Below are positions 34,729-44,301 of a stretch of 64,000 nucleotides of DNA, one piece after another. The translations under genes were made by a program, and so were the position numbers. The notes under the pieces were generated by a model that was given only the letters and a program-made list of their open reading frames with translations, was not told where the DNA came from and made no database searches. Each line of letters begins with the position of its first letter. The stretch's first letter is position 1. Origin of the DNA: Anabaena subtropica FACHB-260 (GTDB lineage: Bacteria; Cyanobacteriota; Cyanobacteriia; Cyanobacteriales; Nostocaceae); NCBI RefSeq assembly GCF_014697105.1, contig NZ_JACJRF010000020.1, positions 32,593 through 96,592 of the forward strand, in the 5' to 3' direction.

Positions 34729-37700
34729 GTTGCTTGCAGAATCGGCAACTCAACTATAAAATCTGTACCTTTACCGAGTTCCGATTGGCAGTAGATTTTG
34801 CCTTTATGTTTATCTGTGACAATTTTATAACTGATAGAAAGCCCTAACCCTGTGCCTTTACCGACAACTTTAGTGGTAAAAAAGGGATCGAAAAGCCGAG
34901 AAAGTACCTTTTCATCCATGCCGAGTCCGTTGTCAGAAATGCGAATGCTAATCCAGTCATGATTGAGCCGGGAGGTAGAAATTCTGATTTGGCTGGGGTG
35001 TGCGGCAATTACTTCGGGAGTAGCTTGTATGTTTCGCTCTTCTAAAGCATCAATGGCATTAGAAAGCAGATTCATAAATACCTGATTCAATTGACCCGGA
35101 TAGCATTCTATATTCGGCAACGAATTATAGTCTTTATTCACATAAATTGTGTGGCTATCGGCGGATGACTTCAAGCGGTGTTGTAAAATCATCAAGGTAC
35201 TGTCGATGCCTTCATGAATATTTGCCACTTTAAAGTCGGATTCATCTAAGCGCGAAAAGTTCCGCAAAGAAGTGACAATTTCACAAACGCGCTCAGTGCC
35301 TACCTTCATAGATTGAAATAATTTAGGCAAGTCGTCAAATAAAAATTCTATTTCTGCCTTTTTCAAAAACTCTTTGATCTCGGGTACAACATCAGAATGA
35401 TAATGTTGATACAGTTCCACACAACGTAGTAAGTCTTGGGTGTATTGGTGAGCGTGTTCCAAGTTACCGTGAATAAAATTAATCGGGTTATTAATTTCGT
35501 GAGCAACTCCCGCTACTAGTTGCCCCAAGCTAGCCATTTTTTCAGCGTGGATAATCTGCATTTGGGCAGTACGCAGTTCGTTTAATGTCTGAGCGAGTTG
35601 ATTTGCTTCTTCACGGGTTTGACCCAACAAACTGGATTGTTGAAACAAAGTGGCTTGACGCAGTGCTACGCTCAGTTGCGCTGCTACTTGGGTGATAAAT
35701 CCTAATTCAGTTTCTTCCCAATCACGGGCATGGGTGCATTGGTGAATACACAATAACCCCCATAGTGCGTCACCTTCCATGAGTGGGACGACAATCTGGG
35801 CTTTAACTTGGAATCGTTCAATGACATCCAGGTGAGGTACTTTGGAGCCAATGCTGTTGACATCAGAAATTACTTGTACTTGCCCTTGGTGATATTGCGG
35901 TGCGTACTGGTCGCCGAAGCAATAGTCTTGCACCTTCACGGCGAGGGCAGAATCAAATTTGGGTAACACATCTTCAGAAACAAATTCACCACTACAAAAA
36001 CCGGCATCATGATCAAAACGGAAGATGCCGACTCGATCTGCTTGGAGCGATCGCCGTATTTCTTGTACTGTAACTTTAAAGATGGTTTCTAAATCCAAGG
36101 ATTCCCGAATCTTAACGACCAGATCAAATAAGATCCGGCGCTGTTCTGCCGATTGGTGTAGTTCATCGGCACGAGTTTGAATTTGTGCCACCATTTCGGA
36201 ACTTTGCAGTGCTACACCGAGTTGACTAGCAACCTGTCCCAAAAATTCGACTTCTACACTATCCCACTGACGCGGCGCAGAATGTTGATAAGCAGCTAGC
36301 AATCCCCACAGGTTACGTCCTACAAAAATGGGAGTTAAGGCATAAGCACGAATCTTAAACTGTTCTAAAATATCTAGGTGACAGCGCGAGTGTCCCACTT
36401 GATAGATGTCGTTAACAGCAAAATTTTCGTTGTTGCGGTAGCGTCCACCTTTGGTTTCTTGCAGGTGAGTATCTTCCCAAACGAGGTTTTTACCAAAGGG
36501 GTTGATGCTGTCCCATTGTGCTTCAACCATACCGAAATTACTGACAAATTCGCCACTCCAATCTGGATTAAAGCGATAAACACCAGCCCGCTCAACCTTC
36601 AAAAGTTTACATACTTCCTGGCAAGTGGTTTTCAAGATTAAATCAATATCCAGGGAGGAGCGAATTTTCCCGACTACTTCCGTCAAAGCACGTTGTCTAG
36701 CGATCGCATCTTGGAAAGCGATGGCTTGTTGTTTTGACTGCGCTACTATCTCGGATTGTTGAATTGCTACTCCTAATTGTGCGCCTACCTGCTCTAGAAA
36801 CTCAACTTCATAATTTTCCCATTGGCGTGGGCTGGAGTGTTGATAGGCTGCTACTAGTCCCCACAGTTTTGACCCAATGAAGATAGGCGCTAAGGCATAA
36901 GCCCGAATCTTGAATTGTTCGAGAATATTAATGTGGCAACGCGAGTGACCGACTTGGTAAATATCATTAACGGCAAAACTCTCGTTATTGCGGTAGCGCC
37001 CACCTTTTGTTTCCTGGAGGTAGGTATCTTCCCAAACTAGATTTTTACCAAGGGGATTGACTCTATCCCATAAAGCTTCTACCATACCGAATTGACTAAC
37101 AAATTCACCACTCCAATCTTCATGAAAACGGTAAATAGCTGCTCGCTCTAACTTGAGGAGTTGGCACAGTTCCTGACAGGCGGTGTTGAGAATAAGTTTG
37201 GTGTCTAGGGATGAACGAATATTGCCCACTACTTCCGTTAAAGCACGTTGCCTAGCGATCGCATCTTGCAGTTCTGCGGTGCGTTCTTTGGAAGTCACTA
37301 GGATTTCTGCCTGCTGCATGGCAATACCGATATGGCTGGCAGCTTGCAATAAGAATTCGACTTCGTTCGGATGCCATTGTCGAGGAGCCGAGTGTTGATA
37401 TGCTGCCATCAAACCCCACAGTTTTGCACCAATAAAAATAGGTGCGATCGCATATGCCCGGATTTGAAATTGTTCCAATACTTCTATATGACAACGAGAG
37501 TGTCCGGCATCATAAATATCAGCCACAGCAAACGGCTCATTTTTGCGATATCTCCCTCCTTGGGTTTCTTGCAAATGCGAGTCTTGCCACACCAAGTCCT
37601 GCCCAAAGGCGATGAGTGTATGCCAAGGAGATTCTGCAAAGCCAAAATGATTAATGAAACTACCACTCCAATCAGAGTTAAAGCGGTAGATTGCTACTCG

Positions 37701-37886
37701 CTCAATCTGCAATTGTCGGCAGATATCTTGACAAGAAGTCGAACACAAAGACTCTAAGTTTACAGATGTCCGAATCTTAGCCAAAATTCTCGCCAGAATT
37801 TTTTGGTACTGAACCACTAACTGTAGCTGTTTAGGATACTCTGGTACGCCTAAAATGTTTGCAGTTTCATAACCGTTTGTGGTCAT
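34710..37886 (-). CDS. Multi-GAF sensor histidine kinase with three cyanobacteriochrome-like GAF domains
   Basis: 1058 residues. Four GAF domains are followed by a histidine kinase with H-box MASLGQLVAGVAHEINNP (His796), N-box NQVFMNLLSNAIDAL and G-boxes DNGLGMDE and GTGLGLSI. GAFs 1-3 repeat with a 185-residue period and each has LQETxGGRYR, then GHSRCH with a Cys-His at 132, 317 and 502, then LWGLxAAYQHSxPRQW. That is the pattern of red/green cyanobacteriochromes, in which this Cys binds a bilin. GAF4 has a DYCF motif (Cys656) but Pro at the canonical Cys position (684). Light-dependent signalling is predicted; no response regulator gene is adjacent. Confidence 0.92.
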   Translation of the reverse strand: MTTNGYETANILGVPEYPKQLQLVVQYQKILARILAKIRTSVNLESLCSTSCQDICRQLQIERVAIYRFNSDWSGSFINHFGFAESPWHTLIAFGQDLVWQDSHLQETQGGRYRKNEPFAVADIYDAGHSRCHIEVLEQFQIRAYAIAPIFIGAKLWGLMAAYQHSAPRQWHPNEVEFLLQAASHIGIAMQQAEILVTSKERTAELQDAIARQRALTEVVGNIRSSLDTKLILNTACQELCQLLKLERAAIYRFHEDWSGEFVSQFGMVEALWDRVNPLGKNLVWEDTYLQETKGGRYRNNESFAVNDIYQVGHSRCHINILEQFKIRAYALAPIFIGSKLWGLVAAYQHSSPRQWENYEVEFLEQVGAQLGVAIQQSEIVAQSKQQAIAFQDAIARQRALTEVVGKIRSSLDIDLILKTTCQEVCKLLKVERAGVYRFNPDWSGEFVSNFGMVEAQWDSINPFGKNLVWEDTHLQETKGGRYRNNENFAVNDIYQVGHSRCHLDILEQFKIRAYALTPIFVGRNLWGLLAAYQHSAPRQWDSVEVEFLGQVASQLGVALQSSEMVAQIQTRADELHQSAEQRRILFDLVVKIRESLDLETIFKVTVQEIRRSLQADRVGIFRFDHDAGFCSGEFVSEDVLPKFDSALAVKVQDYCFGDQYAPQYHQGQVQVISDVNSIGSKVPHLDVIERFQVKAQIVVPLMEGDALWGLLCIHQCTHARDWEETELGFITQVAAQLSVALRQATLFQQSSLLGQTREEANQLAQTLNELRTAQMQIIHAEKMASLGQLVAGVAHEINNPINFIHGNLEHAHQYTQDLLRCVELYQHYHSDVVPEIKEFLKKAEIEFLFDDLPKLFQSMKVGTERVCEIVTSLRNFSRLDESDFKVANIHEGIDSTLMILQHRLKSSADSHTIYVNKDYNSLPNIECYPGQLNQVFMNLLSNAIDALEERNIQATPEVIAAHPSQIRISTSRLNHDWISIRISDNGLGMDEKVLSRLFDPFFTTKVVGKGTGLGLSISYKIVTDKHKGKIYCQSELGKGTDFIVELPILQATTNTNS

Positions 37887-38011
37887 AGATATATATTAAA
37901 GTGAAACACTTACTTTCAGTGTTCCCTTGTTGATTTAGGAGATTACAGTTATGAAGGAAAACTTAGGCTGATAAATATGATGATTTGGTTAAGACAGAAG
38001 GTGGCGTTAAC

Positions 38012-38611
38012 TCAACCTACGGGATCAGCGATCGCACTTTGAGGAAAAATTCTCCCCAAATCCAACAAGTTATCTTCAAACCCAGGAATAGCCACTGCCT
38101 CATCTGGTAAATAGATTTGCTTGCTCAGATAATTAAATTTACCTTGAGCATTTTGATAAGGTTGACTGTAACGCTCTAACTGACGAGCATTTAAATTGAC
38201 AATCCAATAGTTAGCAATTCCAGCTTCTGCATATATTTCTAACTTCTTGGTTTGGTCGTAATCTAGGGTTGAGTCAGAAATTTCGACAACCAAGAAAATA
38301 TCTCCGGGATAGGGATGATGATCTAGATAATCTTCATCTTTACCTCGTGCAATCACAACATCTGGTTCAGGTTCACTCTGATTTGGCAGGGTAATTGGAT
38401 CTTGTCCACGAATGACTGCACTATCACCTAAAAGTCGATCTAGTTGTCGGCAAAGGATAGAACCGCAGACTGTATGAGGTGTTCCCTTAGCTACCATTTG
38501 GATGAGTTCTCCCCCGATTAATTCGATGCGATCGCCCTCTTTTAAAAATCCAAGTTCAATCAACTGATGATATTCATCAATGGTGAATCGCTTCGGTGTG
38601 ACAACGCTCAT
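38012..38611 (-). CDS. Uma2 family protein
   Basis: 199 residues of the Uma2/DUF820 family. It has RFTIDEYHQLIELGFLKEGDRIELIGGELIQM at the start, then EPEPDVVIARGKDEDY, and IFLVVEISDSTLDYDQTKKLEIYAEAGIANYWIVNL, including the E-x-S/D of the nuclease-like core. This is a complete copy, unlike the fragment at 52285. The function of the family in cyanobacteria is not known. Confidence 0.9.
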   Translation of the reverse strand: MSVVTPKRFTIDEYHQLIELGFLKEGDRIELIGGELIQMVAKGTPHTVCGSILCRQLDRLLGDSAVIRGQDPITLPNQSEPEPDVVIARGKDEDYLDHHPYPGDIFLVVEISDSTLDYDQTKKLEIYAEAGIANYWIVNLNARQLERYSQPYQNAQGKFNYLSKQIYLPDEAVAIPGFEDNLLDLGRIFPQSAIADPVG

Positions 38612-38664
38612 AACATATCTGTATAGTGGTATTCCTTCACTTGTACCCTAGCAAAAATTCAGCT

Positions 38665-38720
38665 CGTAGTTAGGACTTTAGTCCTTAATTGTGAAGCACT
38701 TAAGTGATTACTACAAACTG
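38665..38720. repeat. Diverged copy of the 14220-14269 repeat
   Basis: CGTAGTTAGGACTTTAGTCC and GATTACTACAAACTG match the two ends of the repeat at 14219-14273 with changes, while the centre differs. It lies between the Uma2 and epimerase genes. Confidence 0.55.
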
Positions 38721-38762
38721 ATGAAAACTTTTGTACCCAACTACTGAATTACGAATTAAGAA

Positions 38763-39932
38763 TTAACATAAAGCCTCAAACTGTTGCCAACAAAGATACA
38801 AAGCACGGGGTACATGAAAACATCCCTTCCATTTACCACCTTTGAGATTTAACAGCACTTCTCCACGACGATTTAAGTAGCCAAACCACTCTCCATATTC
38901 TGGATCAGCAAAGTGATTCCAAGTGTAATCGTGCATTTTTTGATACCATTCCCAACAGATATCACGACCAGTCAGCCGATAACCCATTGCCAAGGCTACT
39001 AAAGACTCTAAATGTACCCACCACAATTTTTGATCCCATTCCAATTGTTGTGGGGGATGACCTGCTGCATCCATAAAGTAATACAAGCCACCATATTCAC
39101 TATCCCAAGCGAAATTGAGAATATTTAACACCACATCAACAGCTTGGTTAATGGTTTTGTTGTCGTTTTTCCGCCGGGCGATGTCCATAATAAACCACAT
39201 CGCTTCGATACCGTGACCGGGGTTAATCAGCCGACCATCAAAACAATCAATGTGGGAACCATCAGGGGCAACATTTTCATACATCAGTCCCTGTTCTTGG
39301 TCGAAAAAATCCGTCATGACTTCCTGAACGGTTCCAGCCAAAACTTCCTCTAGGGTTTCCTTGGGTAGCAACCATTCCATTTCTAAGGTGAGGTTGGCTA
39401 AAATCATCGGCACAGAGAGGGCTTTCATCGGACGTGTGCCGGGGTAGGTTTTGGTATATTTGCCCTTGGGATGATCTTTGCGGCGCAGAACGTTGTTGTA
39501 TGCTTGCATTGCTACATCTTTTGCCCACTCTTCACCAGAAGCTAGGGCATATTGGCTAAATGCCATCGCTGCAAAGCAATCAGAAAAGATATTGTAAGGC
39601 TGTATTAATGGTTGACCTCCACGGGTAAGGGCAAAATACCAGTTACCTTCTGCATCTCTGCCGTGTTGAGCGAGAAATTTAGCGCCATTATTGGCAATTT
39701 TGAGCCAGTTTTCGCGTTTTTCCATCTGGTTGCACAGCATGGAAAAAGTCCATACTTGGCGGTTTTGCAGCCAGATAAATTTATCTGTGTCATACACCTT
39801 ACCCTGGCGATCGAGACAGGTAAAGTAACCCCCTTCTTCCCAATCAAGGGAGTAGTTTTCCCAAAATGGTAATACGTCGTCGAGGAGGGAGTTTTTGTAA
39901 AGTTCCGCCAGTGCTTGCAAGTTTTGCCCCAT
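38763..39932 (-). CDS. N-acylglucosamine 2-epimerase family enzyme
   Basis: 389 residues, the size of cyanobacterial N-acyl-D-glucosamine 2-epimerases that interconvert GlcNAc and ManNAc. I recall the characterised Anabaena sp. CH1 enzyme as nearly identical in sequence (for example [31 protein letters not shown] and [19 protein letters not shown]). The (alpha/alpha)6-barrel active-site histidines lie in PGHGIE and CFHVPRAL. The physiological role in a cyanobacterium without sialic acid synthesis is unclear; glycan recycling is possible. It stands alone on its strand. Confidence 0.93.
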   Translation of the reverse strand: MGQNLQALAELYKNSLLDDVLPFWENYSLDWEEGGYFTCLDRQGKVYDTDKFIWLQNRQVWTFSMLCNQMEKRENWLKIANNGAKFLAQHGRDAEGNWYFALTRGGQPLIQPYNIFSDCFAAMAFSQYALASGEEWAKDVAMQAYNNVLRRKDHPKGKYTKTYPGTRPMKALSVPMILANLTLEMEWLLPKETLEEVLAGTVQEVMTDFFDQEQGLMYENVAPDGSHIDCFDGRLINPGHGIEAMWFIMDIARRKNDNKTINQAVDVVLNILNFAWDSEYGGLYYFMDAAGHPPQQLEWDQKLWWVHLESLVALAMGYRLTGRDICWEWYQKMHDYTWNHFADPEYGEWFGYLNRRGEVLLNLKGGKWKGCFHVPRALYLCWQQFEALC

Positions 39933-40093
39933 GATGTCACCCCCTGTTCAAATCTATCAGGGTTAATTATCACCTTGCAAAGGATAGACTACAAGTGGTC
40001 TAGGTTATATCAGTGAACAGTTACCGTCCTTTGTCTTGATTGGGCAGGTAAGATACCTACTACACAAGAATCATCCCTTAATTTAGCAATGTC

Positions 40094-42088
40094 TTATTTC
40101 TCTACTACGTCCATAAATGCGGTAATGATTTCACGCTTACGGATGGTGTCCTTAGGAACTAAAATCCGCCATCGCAGAGTACGATTTTCCTGACTCCAGT
40201 TGTCAAATCGGGCAATTTCCGAACCTGCGGTTTGAGGGTCGTCACCAGTTGCTGGATGCTTTGCAGTAAAGCCAGACAGGTACATAGTGTCACTTTCGGG
40301 AAAATATTTGATTCGCCGTAAATCGGTAAAGATGCGGGGAGTTTTGTCCTTTTGCATAGCACTATAAGTGTAGATGGGGTTGCCATTGCTATCCAAGCCT
40401 TGCAAGGAATAATGGTGAATCCCTTTTTGGTTCCGTAAAGTCGTCCAGACATCACCTTTACTATCTACCCACCATCCACCAACATAGGAGGAATCTTCCC
40501 CATTATCATATTCTCCTTGATCAAAAGCACCGTTACCGTTGCGATCGCGCCAAATCCATTCTCCTGTTTGTGGTTGATAGGGCGGCCAAGTTCCTGAAAT
40601 TGCTTGTTTACTCTCGCTATTTGTACTAATAAACATTCCAGCAGGAATGGCAATATTGCCATCCTTGCTGGGATTGAACCGATAAATCTGCAAGGAATTG
40701 GTGTACATATCCAAGAGAAACAAAAATCTTTGACCATTGATGCGACGCACAAAAGTAGTATCTGGGGATGTATGCAGACGGGGATCTTGAGGATATTTGA
40801 ATGCGTTCAAGGTATAGGCTTTGTAAATCCATTGCTGACTCGCAGGCTTGCTATGATCTATCAAGAAATGTTCATACTTAGTAAAAATTTCTCTTCCATC
40901 TGTTGTAGGGTCAGCATCAGCATTTTCTTCCAAGGATAATCCTAATAATCGCCATAGTTGTTTTCCTGATGGCGAAAACTTCCTTAAATCCGTTCTGGAA
41001 TTATTGAAACCATTGCTATTAATATAAAGATTGCCTTCAGTATCTGCACCTACTCCCGTTAGTCCATAAAGCTTTAAATCTTGGACTTCGCCAGGAATAC
41101 CTCCATAAATTCCTCCAGTGCTACCAAAAGTGTCAACCTGCAAGGGTTTATCTGTAATGCTATAAATCAATACTTGCTGAAGCGGCCCATTTTCTGCTAC
41201 TAACAGTCTGCCTTGATTATCGACTGCGATCGCTTCTGGTACTACAACATTAGTTATTTGTTGTGGTAATTGTTTTCCTGATGTGGAATAACGTAATATT
41301 TTAGCAGGATTATTAGCATCTTTCTTTTGAATAATCCACAGATTACCCTGTTTATCAATAGCTATACCTCCTGGTCTAGCAACACTAAAGTTACGTAATT
41401 CTTTCATCGTGTCAGTGTTAAAGACGCGAATTTTATTAGTTCCCGAATCACTAATATATAAATTTTTATCTCTAGTTACTAATCCAGTAACTTCACCTTT
41501 AATACTGGTAAGTAACATACTTTTATCCCAGCCTATTCCACCAGTAAAAGGTGCAGGTTTACCAGATAAGTCATAACGTCTCACACAATACCAAGTTGTT
41601 CCTTCTGGTGGATAATCTTTATCTATTTTGCCAACTGATCCTTGACTCATTGCAATGTAAATATACTTGCTATCAGCTGTGACAGCTTTACCACCACTAC
41701 GACTCCAACCATGAATGTCACTGAGCATCCCAATAACACGACCGTCTTTATATATTGATGCTTCTGCTCCAGCTTCATCCCAGTGACTATTAGTATAAAT
41801 TATACCGTTAGGAGTAACATACATTGCCTCTATATAGTTTTGTACCCACTTATTAGCACCAGTAAAAGTATTACCAATCCAATCGGTTTTGTAAGTATTT
41901 TTCGGGACTTTACTTAATGTTAAATCTATTGGAATAATAATGAAAGTACCAAGAAAGCCAATTATCACTGCAAATAAAAATAGTAAAGATTTAGATTTCC
42001 TATTTATTCTCTTTTTTAAAAAAATCTTATAATATTTATTTAATTTTGATGTTACTTTATACAAGTAATACGTAAATGAAGGCTTCAT
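40094..42088 (-). CDS. Membrane-anchored beta-propeller (NHL-like) protein
   Basis: 664 residues. A hydrophobic helix at 33-55 (LLFLFAVIIGFLGTFIIIPI) anchors the protein, with the rest outside. The exterior part holds repeated blade-like units such as GGIAIDKQGNLWIIQK, EAIAVDNQGRLLVAENG and GVGADTEGNLYINSNG, typical of NHL/SMP-30-type propellers. There is also DRNGNGAFDQGEY, which looks like a dockerin/EF-hand-type calcium loop. No catalytic motif is evident. Upstream is a 1-kb gene-free AT-rich region. A role in cell-surface polysaccharide or protein binding is possible, given the glycosyltransferases beyond, but unproven. Confidence 0.75.
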   Translation of the reverse strand: MKPSFTYYLYKVTSKLNKYYKIFLKKRINRKSKSLLFLFAVIIGFLGTFIIIPIDLTLSKVPKNTYKTDWIGNTFTGANKWVQNYIEAMYVTPNGIIYTNSHWDEAGAEASIYKDGRVIGMLSDIHGWSRSGGKAVTADSKYIYIAMSQGSVGKIDKDYPPEGTTWYCVRRYDLSGKPAPFTGGIGWDKSMLLTSIKGEVTGLVTRDKNLYISDSGTNKIRVFNTDTMKELRNFSVARPGGIAIDKQGNLWIIQKKDANNPAKILRYSTSGKQLPQQITNVVVPEAIAVDNQGRLLVAENGPLQQVLIYSITDKPLQVDTFGSTGGIYGGIPGEVQDLKLYGLTGVGADTEGNLYINSNGFNNSRTDLRKFSPSGKQLWRLLGLSLEENADADPTTDGREIFTKYEHFLIDHSKPASQQWIYKAYTLNAFKYPQDPRLHTSPDTTFVRRINGQRFLFLLDMYTNSLQIYRFNPSKDGNIAIPAGMFISTNSESKQAISGTWPPYQPQTGEWIWRDRNGNGAFDQGEYDNGEDSSYVGGWWVDSKGDVWTTLRNQKGIHHYSLQGLDSNGNPIYTYSAMQKDKTPRIFTDLRRIKYFPESDTMYLSGFTAKHPATGDDPQTAGSEIARFDNWSQENRTLRWRILVPKDTIRKREIITAFMDVVEK

Positions 42089-43133
42089 ATAATCAGCAGT
42101 TTATTTAACTTCCTAGTTTCCAAACCCTAAAATTAACGAAATGTACCCTATTCAAAGGACAAGCCATATATACAAATAGCTTCTTAAATTAAGATTACTA
42201 GGTTGTAAAAAATTAACAGGATAAGATTAAACAATTTATAAATGTCTACCTTTAGTTGTGTCTATTGATACGAATTTTATGTACGTTTGAATATAATCTA
42301 AAACCCTCACATTCAACTTTACTAAAGATGACAAATTTAGCTAATAAAAACCTTTTCATCAAAAGTAAAATAAATTTTTTATTGGAAAATAGATGTTAAA
42401 CAGACTACAAAAATCTTCCTAATATCATCAATAAAGGGTGAAGTCAGTTTTTGTATATCTCATATACACTTTTTTAGATAGAGTTAAAATTATCTTTCTG
42501 TTTAGAAGATAATACACAAATAACAAATGATTGCCCCTTGTCAGTTAATATTCATCGAATATTTATCAAAAAAATATGACTGTTAAATTTTAAAAATTAG
42601 TAGAAATAATATGTATTTAGTATATTAAGATACTTTATAAGAAATAAAAGAATGCCAGAGATTATCCTTTATTTATATATTTATTTACCAAGTTGTTTTT
42701 TGACAAGTATGTATTCAAAATTAAATCCATAACCCATCCAATAATTTCAGATTAAATCAATAAAATCAACTGTGTTATGAAAAATACACTGAGTGAAAAA
42801 AGAATCTAGATGCTGAGGAAATAGTCAGGTTTAGACTTATAATCGGTCATTTCTGTTTATTTAAAGATTTGATAAATAAAAATGCCCAATCATAAATAAA
42901 TTTAAATAAAATCTATATCGAGTTAGATGTAATGCTTACTGATGGCTGAGAAAATTAGAGAATATAAATAATAAATAGCTGCTTATAAACTACTTACACT
43001 AAAACAGACGGATAATTTTTCTCTGGTAACAGTTTATGGTTAAATTTTGCCATCGTGCTGAATATACAAACAGGGCTATGCTTTATTTGAAAAAAATATA
43101 TTTTCAAATTTGATATATTAATAGGAAATAAAA
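42089..43133. other. Gene-free AT-rich region, 1045 bp
   Basis: Very AT-rich, with frequent stops in all frames and no open frame that I would call. I see no tRNA, repeat array or clear terminator. It separates the divergent propeller and glycosyltransferase genes, and so must contain both promoters. It may also contain decayed coding sequence. Confidence 0.6.
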
Positions 43134-44297
43134 GTGGAAAATAAAAAAGAAAATTTAAAATCTGCTTCTATCTTAACTCTAGCTTCAGGCTGGTTTCCTA
43201 CGAATCCTGGGGGGTTAGAAAGGTATGTCTATGAACTAATTTATCAATTATCAGCCAATCAAGATAAAGTTGAATTATGTGGAGTTGGTTTACCAGAAAA
43301 TGAATCCTATTTGCCAATAAATTTAACTAATTTAGCATCTCAAGATAGTTCAATTTGGCAAAGATTCGTGTCTATTCGGACTAATTTTAAAAGAACAAGA
43401 ATAGACAAACCAGATGCTATTAATTTACATTTTGCCTTATATAGTTTTCCTATTTTGGATATTTTGCCTAAGGGTGTTCCCATTACGTTTAATTTTCATG
43501 GGCCTTGGGCCTCGGAAAGTAAACAGGAATTAGTAAAGAATAAACTCAGTATTTTTTTAAAGCGTCGGCTAATAGAACAAACTACATATAATCGCTGCGA
43601 TCGCTTTATTGTTCTCAGCAAAGCTTTTGGTAATATATTACACCAAGAATATAAAATACCCTGGAACAAAATATACATCATACCCGGTGGCGTTAACATT
43701 GATAAATTTCAGCCAAATTTATCACGCCCAGAGGCTCGTCAGCAGTTAAACTGGCCTGAAAATCGCCCTATCCTATTTACATCTAGACGTTTAGTTCATC
43801 GTGTAGGACTAGATAAACTATTACAAGCATTAGCCATCATTAAACCAAAAGTCCCGGATATTTGGTTAGCGATCGCCGGTCGTGGACATCTCCAAGCTAC
43901 ATTAGAAAAACAAGCTCAAGAATTGGGTTTAGAGAACAACGTAAAATTTCTAGGTTTTCTCCCAGATGAGCAATTACCTATCGCTTACCAAGCCGCTAAT
44001 TTAACGGTTATGCCAAGTCAATCTTTTGAAGGATTTGGGTTAGCAATTACTGAATCTTTGGCTTGTGGTACTCCAGTTTTATGTACTCCCATTGGGGGAA
44101 TGCCAGAAATTTTAACCCCCTTTTCACCAGAATTAATTACTACGTCTGCTGAATCTATTGCTATTGCTGAAAAACTAGAAAACATATTACTAGGAAAAAT
44201 ACCAATCCCTTCACGAGAAGACTGTCACCAGTATGCCGTAACTAACTTTGATTGGCAAAAAATCGCTCAACAAGTCCGACAGGTTATTTTAGCTTGA
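43134..44297 (+). CDS. Glycosyltransferase family 4 (GT-B fold)
   Basis: 387 residues. N-terminal GWFPTNPGGLERYVYELIYQL is the donor/acceptor Gly-rich loop. The C-terminal half is a GT1/GT4 domain: ILFTSRRLVHRVGLDKLLQAL, and later EGFGLAITESLACGTPVLCTPIGGMPEIL, which holds the E-x7-E nucleotide-sugar site. Starts at GTG with AGGAAA upstream. A second GT4 gene follows after four bases, so the two act in the same pathway, probably cell-surface or exopolysaccharide synthesis. The sugar is unknown. Confidence 0.92.
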   Translation: MENKKENLKSASILTLASGWFPTNPGGLERYVYELIYQLSANQDKVELCGVGLPENESYLPINLTNLASQDSSIWQRFVSIRTNFKRTRIDKPDAINLHFALYSFPILDILPKGVPITFNFHGPWASESKQELVKNKLSIFLKRRLIEQTTYNRCDRFIVLSKAFGNILHQEYKIPWNKIYIIPGGVNIDKFQPNLSRPEARQQLNWPENRPILFTSRRLVHRVGLDKLLQALAIIKPKVPDIWLAIAGRGHLQATLEKQAQELGLENNVKFLGFLPDEQLPIAYQAANLTVMPSQSFEGFGLAITESLACGTPVLCTPIGGMPEILTPFSPELITTSAESIAIAEKLENILLGKIPIPSREDCHQYAVTNFDWQKIAQQVRQVILA

Positions 44298-44301
44298 AGA
44301 T

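Noticed and set aside
39277..39528. Frames overlapping the epimerase gene
   Set aside because: The epimerase frame is clearly the conserved one; others lack ribosome sites and family resemblance.
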